Positions 21,619 through 32,174 of a DNA stretch of 64,000 bases are shown here, piece after piece; positions within the stretch are counted from its first letter, which is position 1, and every line of letters starts with the position of its first letter. The notes under the pieces were generated by a model. That model was not told where the DNA came from. It worked only from the letters and a program-made list of their open reading frames with translations, and ran no database searches. The stretch lies in assembly GCA_011800155.1 (NCBI GenBank), contig JAALGH010000011.1, positions 434,001 to 498,000 on the forward strand, in the 5' to 3' direction. The stretch comes from Flammulina velutipes (lineage: Eukaryota > Basidiomycota > Agaricomycetes > Agaricales > Physalacriaceae). A program made the position numbers and the translations under genes.

Positions 21619-22997
21619 ATGACAGCTAGACGATCTTATGCGAGAGTCTTGCCTGGCTCGCGTGGGAGAGGGAGAGGGAGGGGTTCTTTCTCAAACTCGA
21701 GTTGGTCAAGCCCTAGTCTCCCGTCTGACCGCAATATCCTAGAAGGATTGAACGTCCCCATCCTCGAAAACTTACCTGTGCCATCTAATAATCCCAGCGA
21801 CGAAGGATTATTGATTGACGACGTCCAGTACATTGGATCGTACAATTGGCTGAAGACGTCTACGCCACAAAGCCCCTCCATCCTCGTTCCAGGTAGGCGG
21901 TCCAGATATTTCTTTGATCCAGGATCGATCTTACCATCGATTGACAAGGATCACCTCCGATTTGGACCGAAAAACCGATTCCCTTCCAAGTCAATGCTGA
22001 TCAAGGTCCAGTCTACATCGACAGTTCTGGTGTCTTCCTCTCTACCGAGCCCCACCTCGCGCTCATGGTAGCAGTAGAAGCCGTACAAGACAATAGCCCG
22101 TTTGACTGGTCATCCGTCGACTTCATCACCGATCGTAACAGCCTGCGCAAGTTGTTGAAGTGGGTCGGTGGGACGAGCGACAAAGAATTCCGGATCGACA
22201 CCCAGTTGGCAGGGGATACGACTGTCCTCTTGAATCGCTGGGAAAAGCGAAACCAGGAAGCTTCTGGTGGATTTACGTTCGGTTTTAGTTTTGAGGAGGC
22301 AACAACTAAAACAGCGAAGGGGTGCGAAGGCACTACAGGTTATCATAGAATCGTCACATATGTGAGTTCATCTATCGGTCGAGAGAATGTGTGGCTGACC
22401 GACACGTTGAACTAGGACCTTGACGGGCTCAAAATGGTTGTTCGCTTCGAAGTAGACGCATGCGTCGCCCAGAACGAACTATCGGCTTCGGGATCCAGAC
22501 TCAAATCCGATATCGACGAGCTTACACAGATGCTCTCCAACGTCAGCGTGGCTGAACCCAAAACAACCGTGACTATACCCCTCTCGAGAAACAGAACACT
22601 GACCGTCAAACGCGGCGGTCAGCCCGTCCCTCAGAACTCCCTCCTCGAACTCGCGACCGTCTCGCACAAACGGCTAGATACCTACGATTGGGATCATCAT
22701 TTCCCCCAATTGTACGTCTCGAACACACCGCAGCATTACCTCGGTGTACATGACCGGGGCCGGTTTATCGAATACCAAAAGCGACGTACAAGTGAGATGA
22801 AGGGTGACATCGCGCGGGTGTCGAAAAACTTGAGGAAGTTGAAGAATCTTCTCGAGACGATCCAAGAGATCGTTGTTGAGCATGGAAAGAGCGGGAGACT
22901 GTCCCTTGTACGGGTGGGGACGGGGATCGACGTTTACAATCGGTCGAGCCAAGCGAGCTGTCTCCCAGAGGCATACATGAAGAAATTTGAGGTGTAA
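21619..22997 (+). CDS. RAI1/DXO-like decapping nuclease family protein
   Basis: Three exons (21619-21892, 21949-22361, 22416-22997) give 422 aa. After an Arg/Gly-rich start (GSRGRGRGRGSF) and IGSYNW...VPGSPPIW, the order of blocks follows the RAI1/DXO fold. FDWSSVDFITDRNSLRKLL matches the DFITWRG helix region, FGFSFEEAT the G-hydrophobic-x-hydrophobic-E motif, and RFEVDACV the E-h-D motif. LLELATVSHKR matches the E-h-K/Q motif, but with Ala where Lys or Gln is usual. Family members remove faulty 5' caps from RNA. The altered last motif makes the catalytic status uncertain. Similar basidiomycete proteins sometimes carry an unrelated isoprenoid-synthase label, which nothing in this sequence supports. 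Confidence 0.72.
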
Positions 22998-23119
22998 TCA
23001 TCATTGCTCACGAAGTAATGGACTCTGATCCCCTCGTAATGTACAAGACATCGGAATTGTAACTTGATATCGGAATATTCATCTTTTCTTGCCCCCGAGC
23101 CGGTATCGGTACATGGCTC

Positions 23120-24902
23120 TCATGAGATGTGGTATTCTGTGAGTGCGTACATCAGCACGGACGTTTGGCTAGTAAGAATACACATTACCCTGCTCATTGT
23201 GTTACGATAAGATCTGGCAGAGAAGTTCGAAGAAAAATCTGGGTTCTCTAACAAACGGCGCGCGCTTCCTCTGGAGTTCAAACTATCCAATATCAGTCGC
23301 TCATCGGATCAACATTAACGATGACGCATACCTGGACAACAACGTGTTTGTGTAGACTGCAATCCAGGCACAGGTTAGATCGCAGTAAAGGGGTGAACCA
23401 AAAGCGCGTACCTTTGCCTAAAGTCATACACAATGCAAACGATATCAGAGAAAACGGCAACACGAGCTTCACAACGAATGCTGCTAGGGCAATGGCACTA
23501 TCCGATGCGTTGAATCAACGCAATGATGACGATACTTGGAGGACATGTGCTCACCAAGTAAGCAGACCGTTGTTGATGGTCAGAATAATGACCTTCTCAA
23601 CAATCGTGTCCGTCCTGTGATTGTGGTCAACTCAATATCGATGAACATCCGGGCGCAAGGACAAACCTAGAATGTCCAGATCTGCGAATTTGGAGGTAGA
23701 AGCACAGGCTGATAGTTATCAGCGCATCGACGGCGGCCACGACAGCAAAGGTTGCGGTCATAAGGGACTAAGGTGGCAGTGAGTCAGTTGAAAGAAACAA
23801 CACTATTTGATCGTACATGTGGTATATCTTCGTTCGGGAAACGTAGACTGCGTGGCGGTTAGTCAGTCAGAAACATGGAGGTGAACATTGGCGGCAGGAC
23901 GTACGTCTGGATCGTTAGTGCTATAGAATATTAGTTAACACGCGATAGCCATTCAACTCTAATGCGTACCAAGTGTGAGTCCTGCGGATGGTAGTTGTTA
24001 GTAACGACGATACGGCCAACTCTGTCCATTGAAGTACTTACCTAGTTGCCCCAGAGATAGAGTTTCCTGCATTCATCGAAGTGTATTAGAAAAGGACATA
24101 GCCTGGCTCAGCTGACAATGCGTACAATCACAAGGACAACTATCATGTTCTGGCTCACTGTTGACTGGTCAGTAACGTAGACGTGTATAGAATGAAAGAC
24201 ACGTACAGACATAGATCCTCCACGCAAAGAACCTTGAACGAAAGCTCATTACTCGGCCACGAGATCACAAATTTCCAGTCACTTACGTTTGGATGATGGT
24301 TCCCGCTAGCCCCTAGTAAAAACATTCAGATTTGTTTGAAGCAAGAATCACTTGACAAACATTAGTGAGCGCAGGCACCTGTAGCAGGACGGTCAGATAT
24401 GTTCAACAACCGAATAGATGCATCGAAGCGCACCACGAGGGACCTAGCCAAAAGAAGTCAGCCAAGTTTGTTGCCGGAAAAAAGGCTACTATCTAACGTA
24501 CCAAACAATGTGCCTCAGAGACCCCACATCACTCTCGTGAATGATGAGATAGTAGTAGAGCGTATACGACGTAACAATCTGATCAAAGGTCTCTAGGAAC
24601 CTATTCATTGGTTGGGAAGACTCATGATTGGGATTGGTTCCGGAAGCGCACCAGACAATACCAACCTAAGATCGCGTCAGTGTCTAGCCACGAACGCCAT
24701 CGGAAGAGGGCTCACCGAAGTTTTCAGAAGAAGGGAGTCGTTGCTGTAATGGCGGAAGTAATGAATCGCTTGTAGGAAGGTGATCCCGTATACCCTAAGC
24801 TTCCTGTTATATGAAGAAAGTGATAGAGGAGACGTGGACATACGGTGTGGACACCATGTAGCCAATAAGCAGCGCACCAAAGGTCGAATGAGGAGGGGAC
24901 AT
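23120..24902 (-). CDS. DUF6534-type multi-pass membrane protein with many tiny exons
   Basis: No long open frame exists here, but the minus strand splits into a series of small exons with good GT-AG borders. They read in order MSPPHSTFGALLIGYMVS, VYGITFLQAIHYFRHYSND, IVWFLETFDQIVTSYTLYY, GLAGTIIQTFFAWRIYVW, VVAAVDALITISLCFYLQ, TDTIVEKVIILTINNGLLT, VYTNTLLS and a tail ending TEYHIS. This order and these blocks match the DUF6534 family of fungal seven-helix membrane proteins of unknown function (start FGALLIG, FFAWRI, TDTI...INNGLLT, NTLL-R). Roughly a dozen introns of about 50 bp are needed. Some borders, especially between 23820 and 24160 and near 23440, are uncertain. I cannot exclude minor defects. 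Confidence 0.7.
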
Positions 24903-25446
24903 AACTGCGATGGAAGAGCAAGCCGCAACGGATCCCACCCATGTTATAAGAGTGCGAGTAGTGCTTCCGAGATAGAGTTATCGTCATATACATAATACAA
25001 CGATACAATACCCGCACATCTTTGATGGACAGCAGACTATACCGTAGACCGATAGCTGTCGGATGAAGAGTAGAACAGCCTCACTGGTGTTCAAAAGTTC
25101 ATGAGTAAGACGTCTGGCTGCGAAATCAAAAGGCCCTACTGGTTCAAATGTCTGACGAAAGGTCCAGTAGCCCATTCCTCTGGAGATAAATCGGACGAGC
25201 TAGAGTTGCTAAGAGTTTGTTGAACTTGAAACCCTGAGAAAACACGATGAACAGAAGCGAAATCCACAGCCGACGAGGTTCTGAATGGAAAGCGGCCCAA
25301 GATCATGATGATGTGAGGGCCGTATATCATTTGGCGTAGACTTGAATTCTATACCTAGATCCAGACGGACAGAAACAGATACCGAGACCTGCGAAGAACA
25401 GAGATGTGAAAATCTGTCGAAAAGGGGGCGTAAGAAGTCAAGGATC
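24903..25446. other. Region between the DUF6534 gene and the LTR element
   Basis: This includes the promoter of the DUF6534 gene. On the minus strand, short frames such as LWISLLFIVFS look membrane-like and could be exons or remnants of another gene into which the LTR element inserted. I could not build a gene from them. Confidence 0.3.
25442..25446. repeat. Left target-site duplication GGATC of the LTR element
   Basis: GGATC directly precedes the left LTR and recurs directly after the right LTR at 26906-26910. This is the expected 5-bp duplication made by retroelement integrase. Confidence 0.92.
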
Positions 25447-25631
25447 TGTTGGAATCCGGTTGGCCGTGGCCGTAGATACAACTTGTTGATTACATAAAAA
25501 ATCCCTTCTTTATCTTTTACCATCATCTTCGTCCGACTTCGTCTATCGTCGCGTCCCGCGGTCTGTGCCTCCGAGCCAAACCTGCCGTCGTCGAGGCCGT
25601 CAACCCGCCTCCGATTTCTCCGCCCTCAACA
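25447..25631 (+). repeat. Left LTR
   Basis: A 185-bp TG...CA repeat that is identical to the right LTR. It should contain the promoter and polyadenylation signals of the element. Confidence 0.93.
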
Positions 25632-26720
25632 GGTTATGGGCCCCGCGCTCTAGGCACATCCCGTTGACTGTCAAGGCATCACATACCCATTCCATTTCCT
25701 TGCCCTCGTCTCTGGTACATCCTGGCAACCCCAGCTGTGCACTCCTCTGTCTTCTTTATGCATCTTAGCATCCCATCTCTGCTGGACTTGTCTCGTTTCC
25801 CCCTCCCCACAATGTTTGGTTCGTCGTTTGGCCGCGACATCAGCTCCGTCGCTTCATCATGGCCCGCATTTCAACACCACGCTGCAGCTCCTCGTTCTCT
25901 CGCGAGTTTGGACTTTCCCGTGGACGTTGTCCCCGTCAAGTCGGTGGGAGTCGTCTCCCGTCGTTTCGCTTCAGCGTCAGTGCCAATCTACGGCATGCGC
26001 CGTCACACACCACACACTGTGTTCAGGAGTGATAGCTGCCAACCTCTCCTGTTGCATCGCTTGTCACCTCTTACGAGGATAATACTCCCGACGTCTGGGT
26101 ACCCAGTCCCATCCTTCGGCAGTCTGCTTCGTCGGGGTCATGACCAATGTCATGGTCTGGCTCACCGGTTCAAGGCATCATTCACTCTCTCCGCAACACC
26201 GCTCTTGCAACTGTGGTCTCATCTGACCACTGTTCATGCTTGTTCATGGCCGTCTTGCCACGAGACATTGACACCTTTTTCCCACCTGCTATCCGAGCTT
26301 GTGTTGCCGTGGGTACCCAACCCCAGCCTCAACTTGCCTCAGGTTGTCATGTTCTGGTCTATAGACTGGATTTGGTTTCCCAGATTCGGTGGGAGCCTGT
26401 CTGACCATCCACCGTCTTTGCCTCTGTGCAAGGATTGTTGTATGCCTGGCATGCTCATGCCCATTTTCTTTCATGGTAGGCATGTTTGCATATGTGATTA
26501 CCCATACGTACCCACTCGTCCGGTACTTACCTTTGCATATCCTTACTACTGGCTCCCCATCTTCTTTGTTGTGCAGGATTTTGGCTGACGTACCCATTCG
26601 TTTGGTATTTTCCTCCGCAAGTTCCTGATCACTTTCTTCTTCTATCAGATACTTGTTTGCTTCGGTGGGAGCATCTTTCTCTGCTGATTTGTTTGTCTCT
26701 CTGCCCCGTCCAGGTGGGAG

Positions 26721-26905
26721 TGTTGGAATCCGGTTGGCCGTGGCCGTAGATACAACTTGTTGATTACATAAAAAATCCCTTCTTTATCTTTTACCATCAT
26801 CTTCGTCCGACTTCGTCTATCGTCGCGTCCCGCGGTCTGTGCCTCCGAGCCAAACCTGCCGTCGTCGAGGCCGTCAACCCGCCTCCGATTTCTCCGCCCT
26901 CAACA
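26721..26905 (+). repeat. Right LTR
   Basis: A 185-bp TG...CA repeat that is identical to the left LTR. It is preceded by the purine tract at about 26711-26720 and followed by GGATC (26906-26910). Confidence 0.93.
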
Positions 26906-26910
26906 GGATC

Positions 26911-27524
26911 ATCATACATGTACTTGAATACATCGTTTAACGCCAATGTGACTTCTCAAATAAATGCTCCTCCGCCCTCCGTCATCATTGCTACTCACCA
27001 CAGTGTCTGGCCAGCTAAGATATCTATGTTAGAGTTCATCACCAGGATCAAGAAAGATGCAACTCACCCCATCAGACCCAGCAAGACCTTCGGGGTCATG
27101 CCGACGTAGAAATCTTGGGGTGGAGAATGAACTGGGTGGTATCGGTAGCCCGCTAAGCATCACCAAGGTCTACGAGGAGTACCCTGTCCACGATAGATGA
27201 GGTCGTTGACCAAATCCCCCGTAGACGCGACAACTTTTGGAGGTGAAGACTGGCGAGACTAGGGTGTGGAGGCATGGAAGGTGATGAAGATAACGTCGGT
27301 GTGTAATGAAGGGATTTCCGATAGTTGTCCGGCGGGGGCAACATGCTGTGTGAGAGGGCAATGGCATTGGTCGCAAGCGATATATGGTCCTTGTGTATCT
27401 GAGGAAACCCGGCTAGAGAGTCGCTGTGGAAGTCGGCAGATAGATATGGTACATGCTGCAGCGAGTCTACTGGCGGACCAGAATCAGTGGCAGTCAAGCG
27501 ACACGAGGACACGACTCACCGCAG
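26911..27524 (-). other. Unassigned region with possible minus-strand exons
   Basis: Two strong donor-like GTGAGT sites on the minus strand (near 27068 and 26998) and a segment reading QDFYVGMTPKVLLGLMG (about 27066-27116) suggest exons of an unrecognised gene, perhaps the one carrying the LTR insertion. I could not find a consistent reading frame. The open frame at 27153-27512 has no recognisable domain and may be 3' sequence of SYS1. Confidence 0.3.
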
Positions 27525-28240
27525 TCAATCCCTTCTAGGTGGTAGCCTGCCCATTTCCATGCTCTCAACCTCCTCGTCGCTGTCATCGTCTGCCTCGTCT
27601 GCCTCGTCCGCTTCGACGTCCACCTCTAGGCCCACCATCATCTCGCGCTTCACACATAGTTGCTCGGCGACAACAACGGTGCCAATGGTCCCCAGCGCCA
27701 CGACACCCCACCAGAATAACGAAGTTGGAAATGAGGAGGAGTAGTAGGACGTAAGGACAAGATGTATGAAGAGCAGCGTTACGGCAAAGTCCAAGACCAG
27801 CCGCGGGCGTCGTATGAGCGTGTATATCCAGTACGTGCTGCTGGTGGTGAGTAAAGAATGTAGAAGCGGGCAAAAACGACGTACTCGACGGCGCATGCGA
27901 CCAGCCAGCACGCGCTGATGACCCAGCCGCGTATGGGGTCGACGTTCCAGGCTCCGTCGTCGCCACCGACGCCCACGCGTCTTCCTGCACTCCATACCCA
28001 ACCGCCGAGTTCCCAAGAATTAGAGCTTGTCGGCCGTCCAGCGATATTGCGCCAGTCCATAATCATGCCGACGCTGGCTGCCCCTCCTTCCCAGTCAAGG
28101 CCTTCGCGGTCGGTGAATGTAGCAAGCGAAGCGGGGACGATTATGCATAGCGTAAGGTAATGCACCGTCTGCAGAGATATTATTTGAGAGACAATGAGGA
28201 GAGGATCCCATGTTGTTGAGGGTAGAGCTTTCGGTGGCAT
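27525..28240 (-). CDS. SYS1: Golgi membrane protein SYS1
   Basis: Sys1 is a four-helix Golgi protein that recruits the GTPase Arl3/ARFRP1 through its acetylated N-terminus and so supports trans-Golgi targeting. Two exons joined by a 44-bp intron (near 27849-27892) give about 223 aa. Hallmarks are WDPLLIVSQIISLQT at the start, HYLTLCIIVPASL, SVGMIMDWRNIAGR, RGWVISACWLVACAV, YTLIRRPRLVLDFAVTLL and VVAEQLCVKREM. An acidic tail follows (EADEADEADDDSDEE). The start at 28240 gives MPPKALPSTTWDPLL, which keeps the conserved WDPLL near the N-terminus. An insertion rich in Gly and Trp between the second and third helices is longer than I expect for the family. Confidence 0.92.
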
Positions 28241-28330
28241 GAATTCGTCGTTAGCAATTCATTGATGGTGGTGGTGAGAGGACAAGCGTAACGATCAGCG
28301 CTGAGCGCTCTGCCTCAAAGTCACTCATCA

Positions 28331-28425
28331 GGATTGCAAGTTTCCAGGTTATGAAATAAGTGCTATAGCGTAATACACCGTGGTGTAGACCGTAGTTATA
28401 CAGATAGAATACAGATGAACGTGGC
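28331..28425. repeat. Dispersed repeat, copy B
   Basis: This is similar to 17985-18075 over about 90 bases, sharing GCTATAGCGTAATACA and CAGATAGAATACAGATGAACG. It lies between the 5' end of SYS1 and the 3' end of the H2A gene. Confidence 0.65.
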
Positions 28426-28456
28426 GCAACAAAAAGACGAGAACCAAACAACCCTT

Positions 28457-28964
28457 CTAAACTTCCTGGCTGGCATTGGATTTGTTGGACTTTGCGGGTA
28501 GGAGCGATGGTTCAATATGGGGAACAACGCCGCCTTGGGAGATGATTACGTCGCCCAAAAGTTTGCCCAATCTACCAAGAGCGTTAGACAAAGTACCATG
28601 AAAGACGACAAGGACGTACTCTTCGTCATTGCGGATGGCAAGTTGTAGGTGACGAGGCACAATACGCGCTTTCTTGTTATCCCGAGCAGCGTTGCCAGCC
28701 AGCTCCAGAATCTCAGCGGCAAGGTATTCGAGGACAGCAGCGAGGTAGACTGATGAGGACGATAAGGACGAGTCAAAGAACAAGGCAACGTCACATACCT
28801 GGTGCTCCTGCTCCAACACGGTCGGCGTAGTTGCCGTTCTTCAGGTGACGATGGATACGACCGACGGGGAACTGGAGACCAGCCTTGGCCGAACGCGTCT
28901 GCGACTTGACGTGGTCGCCACCGCCGACCTTTCCAGACTTGGATTTTCCAGCTTTTCCAGACAT
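28457..28964 (-). CDS. Histone H2A
   Basis: This is canonical core histone H2A, part of the nucleosome. Three exons on the minus strand start [19 protein letters not shown]. They contain [18 protein letters not shown], the acidic-patch region [34 protein letters not shown] and [16 protein letters not shown]. The protein ends ASQEV, an SQE-hydrophobic tail, so it carries the H2A.X-type site phosphorylated after DNA breaks. Fungal H2A normally has this. The second intron lies within the Glu-Glu-Leu segment, and ignoring it would insert foreign residues. The gene is divergent from H2B (start 29236) with a shared 271-bp promoter. Confidence 0.95.
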
Positions 28965-29235
28965 TTGTTTGAGTGGTGGTTGAGAGTGGTGACGGTTAGA
29001 GTGGTGGTTGGTGGTGGTGGTGGGAAGAAAGGCAGATGAAAGTGGAAAACGCGTCCGGCCTCTATTTATACTCGGCAGCCAAACAACGCGTGATCATCAA
29101 CAAACGCGCTGCCACATCACGTGCTTCCGGGTATATAAGGAATCTGGACTTCGTCGTTGATCAATTCCAACTCTTGCCTTCCCACCACCACCATCGTCTA
29201 GTCGCTACCTCGCCCTTTTCGCATTATCATCCACA
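28965..29235. promoter_or_regulatory. Divergent histone H2A-H2B promoter with two ACGCGT boxes
   Basis: Two perfect ACGCGT sites lie at 29049-29054 and 29086-29091, and a near match AACGCGC lies at about 29103. ACGCGT is the MBF (MCB) site that drives G1/S genes in yeasts. TATA-like boxes face each way: TATAAATA on the minus strand (29063-29070) and TATATAAG on the plus strand (29132-29139). Their placement fits S-phase co-expression of the pair. Binding in this species is inference. Confidence 0.75.
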
Positions 29236-29821
29236 ATGGCTCCCAAACCCGCCTCTACTGCTGGAAAAGCGCCTGCATCGACCGCCTCCAAAGCTCCCGC
29301 GAAGACTGAGGGCAGCAAGGCAGCCAAGAAGACCTCCAAGCCAGCAGTTGCTGACGGCGAGAAGAAGAAGCGCAAGAAGACCAGAAAGGAGACTTACTCT
29401 TCTTACATCTACAAGGGTACGTCGATTGATACTGCTTGTGTATTTCGTTCTGACTCGCTGCCAGTCCTCAAGCAGGTCCACCCAGACACTGGTATCTCCA
29501 ACAAAGCCATGGCAATCCTCAACAGCTTCGTCAACGATATCTTCGAGCGTATCGCGACCGAAGCTTCCAGTATGTATTCTGTGTCCTTGGTCGTACCCAC
29601 TTGTGCTCACTATCCACCAGAGCTCGCCGCTTACTCCAAAAAGTCTACCATCTCATCGCGCGAGATCCAAACCTCCGTGCGCTTAATCCTCCCTGGTGAA
29701 CTCGCCAAGCACGCTATCTCTGAGGGAACCAAGTCGGTCACCAAGGTACTTGCATATGCCTTTCCTCATCTTCGCCTTTGCTCATTCCGCCCTCCAGTTC
29801 TCATCATCGGGTGCAAAGTAA
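29236..29821 (+). CDS. Histone H2B
   Basis: This is core histone H2B, partner of the divergent H2A. Four exons split by introns of about 45-55 bp encode a lysine-rich tail ([38 protein letters not shown]). The fold follows: [71 protein letters not shown] and SVTK. The last exon gives FSSSGAK and a stop at 29819-29821. The conserved lysine that is ubiquitinated in fungi lies in the C-terminal SVTK segment. The introns fall at the same kind of positions as in other basidiomycete H2B genes, as far as I recall. Confidence 0.95.
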
Positions 29822-30100
29822 TGTGCTCCTGTGTATTATTCCTATCTATCTCTCCTCGGGTCGTGTACACCAGTGTATTTTTCCATTGCAACTATATTCC
29901 AGGGATTTACCCTTTTTATCCGTGAAACCTGGGTTTGTGGCGTCGTATCCCTTCTGGTGTGAACTGAACTTGTACACAATGTATCTGTTGTGGAAGAGCA
30001 TGATGACACTTGATTACGTTCGTCCTGAAGAGTTATAACTTGGAGTGACTGCGGTGGAAAGCTGTAATCAATTTGTAGCGTTACATATTACATTGACATC

Positions 30101-31873
30101 TCAAGACGTTATCATTTGATTCCTTTCATGGTGGGGCAATCTACTACAAGTTCGATACAGAACCACACTTGCCTCGTCGTTGGTAAAAGAGACTGGGGCA
30201 TTGATTATGCTAGTGCAGAGCAAGAGAGGATTGCGAGCACTCACCTCTCTTTGGCCAGTGACCCAGCCCATCCAATTCCGACGTCAACAATTTGTATGAT
30301 TCCTGTATTTCGTTCTCCACGGTCCAATCTGATAACAGTCAGTGAATATGTAGCACATTCAGAAAGCGAACATACAAGCTGCGTATACATCGATCATCGG
30401 TGTCTTCAACTCCTTCAGGCTCACAAGGACTGGGGATTGGGTCTTAAACACTGCGAAATCCAAAAGTGATGAAATCCTCAAGGGCCCTATTTGTCCGTCG
30501 ATGGAGAAAATGACATGCTTGACGTTATGGCGACTTGGTGTAGAAACCACGGTCATCAGCCTCGTCAACATAGCGCTTATAGCAAGATCCGTGATGCGAG
30601 CAGCGTCCATCTCCAGCGAGATATCTAATTCTTCGAGATCGGGGAAGAAATCGGGGGCGCGCAGGAGGTTCAAGAAGTCAAACACTGGATTGAATGAGAA
30701 TAGACGGACTTGGAGATGAATGAGGTTGGGAAGGGCCGTATGGATCATAGGCAGGAGATCTGCTGGACGTGAATGCGTGAGGCTGAAGGAGTGTATGTTG
30801 GAGCCACAGTTGGACCGCTTTGTAAATCCGAGGAACCCGTTGATAAATTGATTTATGTAGGACGAGCGGTGAAGTTCTTCTCGAAAATGGAACACGAGCG
30901 TGTCGAGGGCCGGTAGCTCTAGGTGTTGGAGGAGGAACGCATCCGGCTCCACTAAGCAGAACTCGTGAAGAGTGGGATGCGTGATTAGGGTAGGTATGGT
31001 GTCAGGACCGCCGTTAAGGGAGTCAGGACGGATGCAAGTGAAGCGTTTCAGACGAGTGCTCTTGATGACGGCAGCAGCGACATATGCCATAACGTCGAAG
31101 TCGTCTGGTTCCGACTCGCCTGTGTCCCACTGTGGCGACAATGTCAGCTCCTGAAGCTGACCCCAAGGGAACTGGTATCCGAATTCTTCGATATCCGTTT
31201 CAACGTGGGTAAGGCTGGGTGCGTTTTTGAAGAGTAAGGAGAGAGATTCGCGGGTCTCCACAGTGACGGCAGTGTTATGACGCTGCCTGAGAACGAGGGA
31301 TTGTAAATGGGGAATGCTGTTGTGGATGGGAAGCAGAAATTGCAAGGGAATGTCTAGATCCACGTCTAGAGAGAGCCACCGGTCTGACGAGGAGACGACT
31401 TCGGTCAGGATATCAACGACGCCCTGTGGTACCCCAGGACTGTCCGCCCTTTGGTCGCTTCGAACATAGATGGTAGAATGGAATTGTGAACGGCAGTGTT
31501 TGAGGGCGATTCTGAGGAATTGGATATGGCGGGATGAGATCGTAGTATCGAATGAATAGCCGCATTCGGCACGATAGTAAGAAGAGTCCAAATATGTCAC
31601 AGAGAGCCGCGATATTGAACCGTAGTGGCTGCGTCCAGTTGAATACCAAAAACGACAGACGCGCATAAGGATGTGCTGGAACGGACAGGCTCCAGGTTTT
31701 ATCTCGACTTTGTATTCATCGTCACAGGCAATAGAGAAGATCCTGTGCAGCACCTCCATTGGAAGGCTGTTTATAGTGGGCCTTGTACCAATGGAAGATG
31801 ATACAGCGGAAGGTTGTGTAGCCAAAGAGAGCAGCTCGAACGGCTGTACGAGCGAAGCATTGTCACCCTCCAT
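30101..31873 (-). CDS. F-box protein with leucine-rich-like region, cluster copy 4
   Basis: This minus-strand F-box gene has the same three-exon plan as copies 2 and 3. The first exon starts MEGDNASLVQPFELL and carries SLPMEVLHRIFSIACDDEY, MRVCRFWYSTG, YQFPWGQLQELTLSPQW and LELPALDTLVFHF. The tail exons encode WTVENEIQESYKLL, ELDGLGHWPKR and VSFTNDEASVVLY, and the gene ends at the stop at 30101-30103. Stopping at the first in-frame stop (30359) would miss these exons. The body and tail are most like copy 3, while the upstream region matches that of copy 2. It is probably an SCF ubiquitin-ligase receptor of unknown substrate. Confidence 0.85.
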
Positions 31874-32174
31874 TTCGAAGGATCTGTTCGAGAGTTTGTA
31901 CGAATTGTAGGGTCTCCTCTGTGAAGAAATTGAGCTCTAAATTCATACAGGATGCGTTTCATACCTTGGAAGTAAGAGGTTGAGTGGGTAACTGAACAAT
32001 AGAATCTGAGACATGGTCAACCGTCAAGCATGTCCGGATTTTGCCAGTGTGATCGACTAAAGGTCACGATTGATCGGTCACATTACTTGCGCGCCACAGC
32101 GCCACTACACTCTGAGTCTTGGGATTGTATTGAAGAACATTCCTTGTGCGCAGCACCATGGACGAACTATGAAT

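Larger units (their letters stand above)
25447..26905 (+). mobile_element. Non-autonomous LTR retroelement with identical 185-bp LTRs
   Basis: Two direct repeats of 185 bp (25447-25631 and 26721-26905) are identical, begin TGTTG and end CAACA. They are flanked by a 5-bp duplication, GGATC. Directly after the left LTR is GGTTATGGGCCCC (25632-25644), which matches the initiator-Met tRNA anticodon-arm primer site used by Copia-type elements. Directly before the right LTR is a purine-rich CAGGTGGGAG, a fitting polypurine tract. The 1089-bp interior has one 283-codon open frame but no gag, protease, integrase or reverse-transcriptase motif. It must therefore be mobilised in trans. Identical LTRs point to a very recent insertion. 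It is larger than classical TRIMs but has the same design. Confidence 0.93.

Noticed and set aside
21619..22997. Isoprenoid (geranylgeranyl diphosphate) synthase as the product name
   Set aside because: Similar fungal proteins sometimes carry this label, but no aspartate-rich prenyltransferase motif is present, while RAI1/DXO-like motifs are.
25737..26588. A 283-codon open frame inside the LTR element as gag or another protein
   Set aside because: It has no zinc knuckle, protease, integrase or reverse-transcriptase motif, and its composition looks like chance openness. Other frames overlap it equally well.
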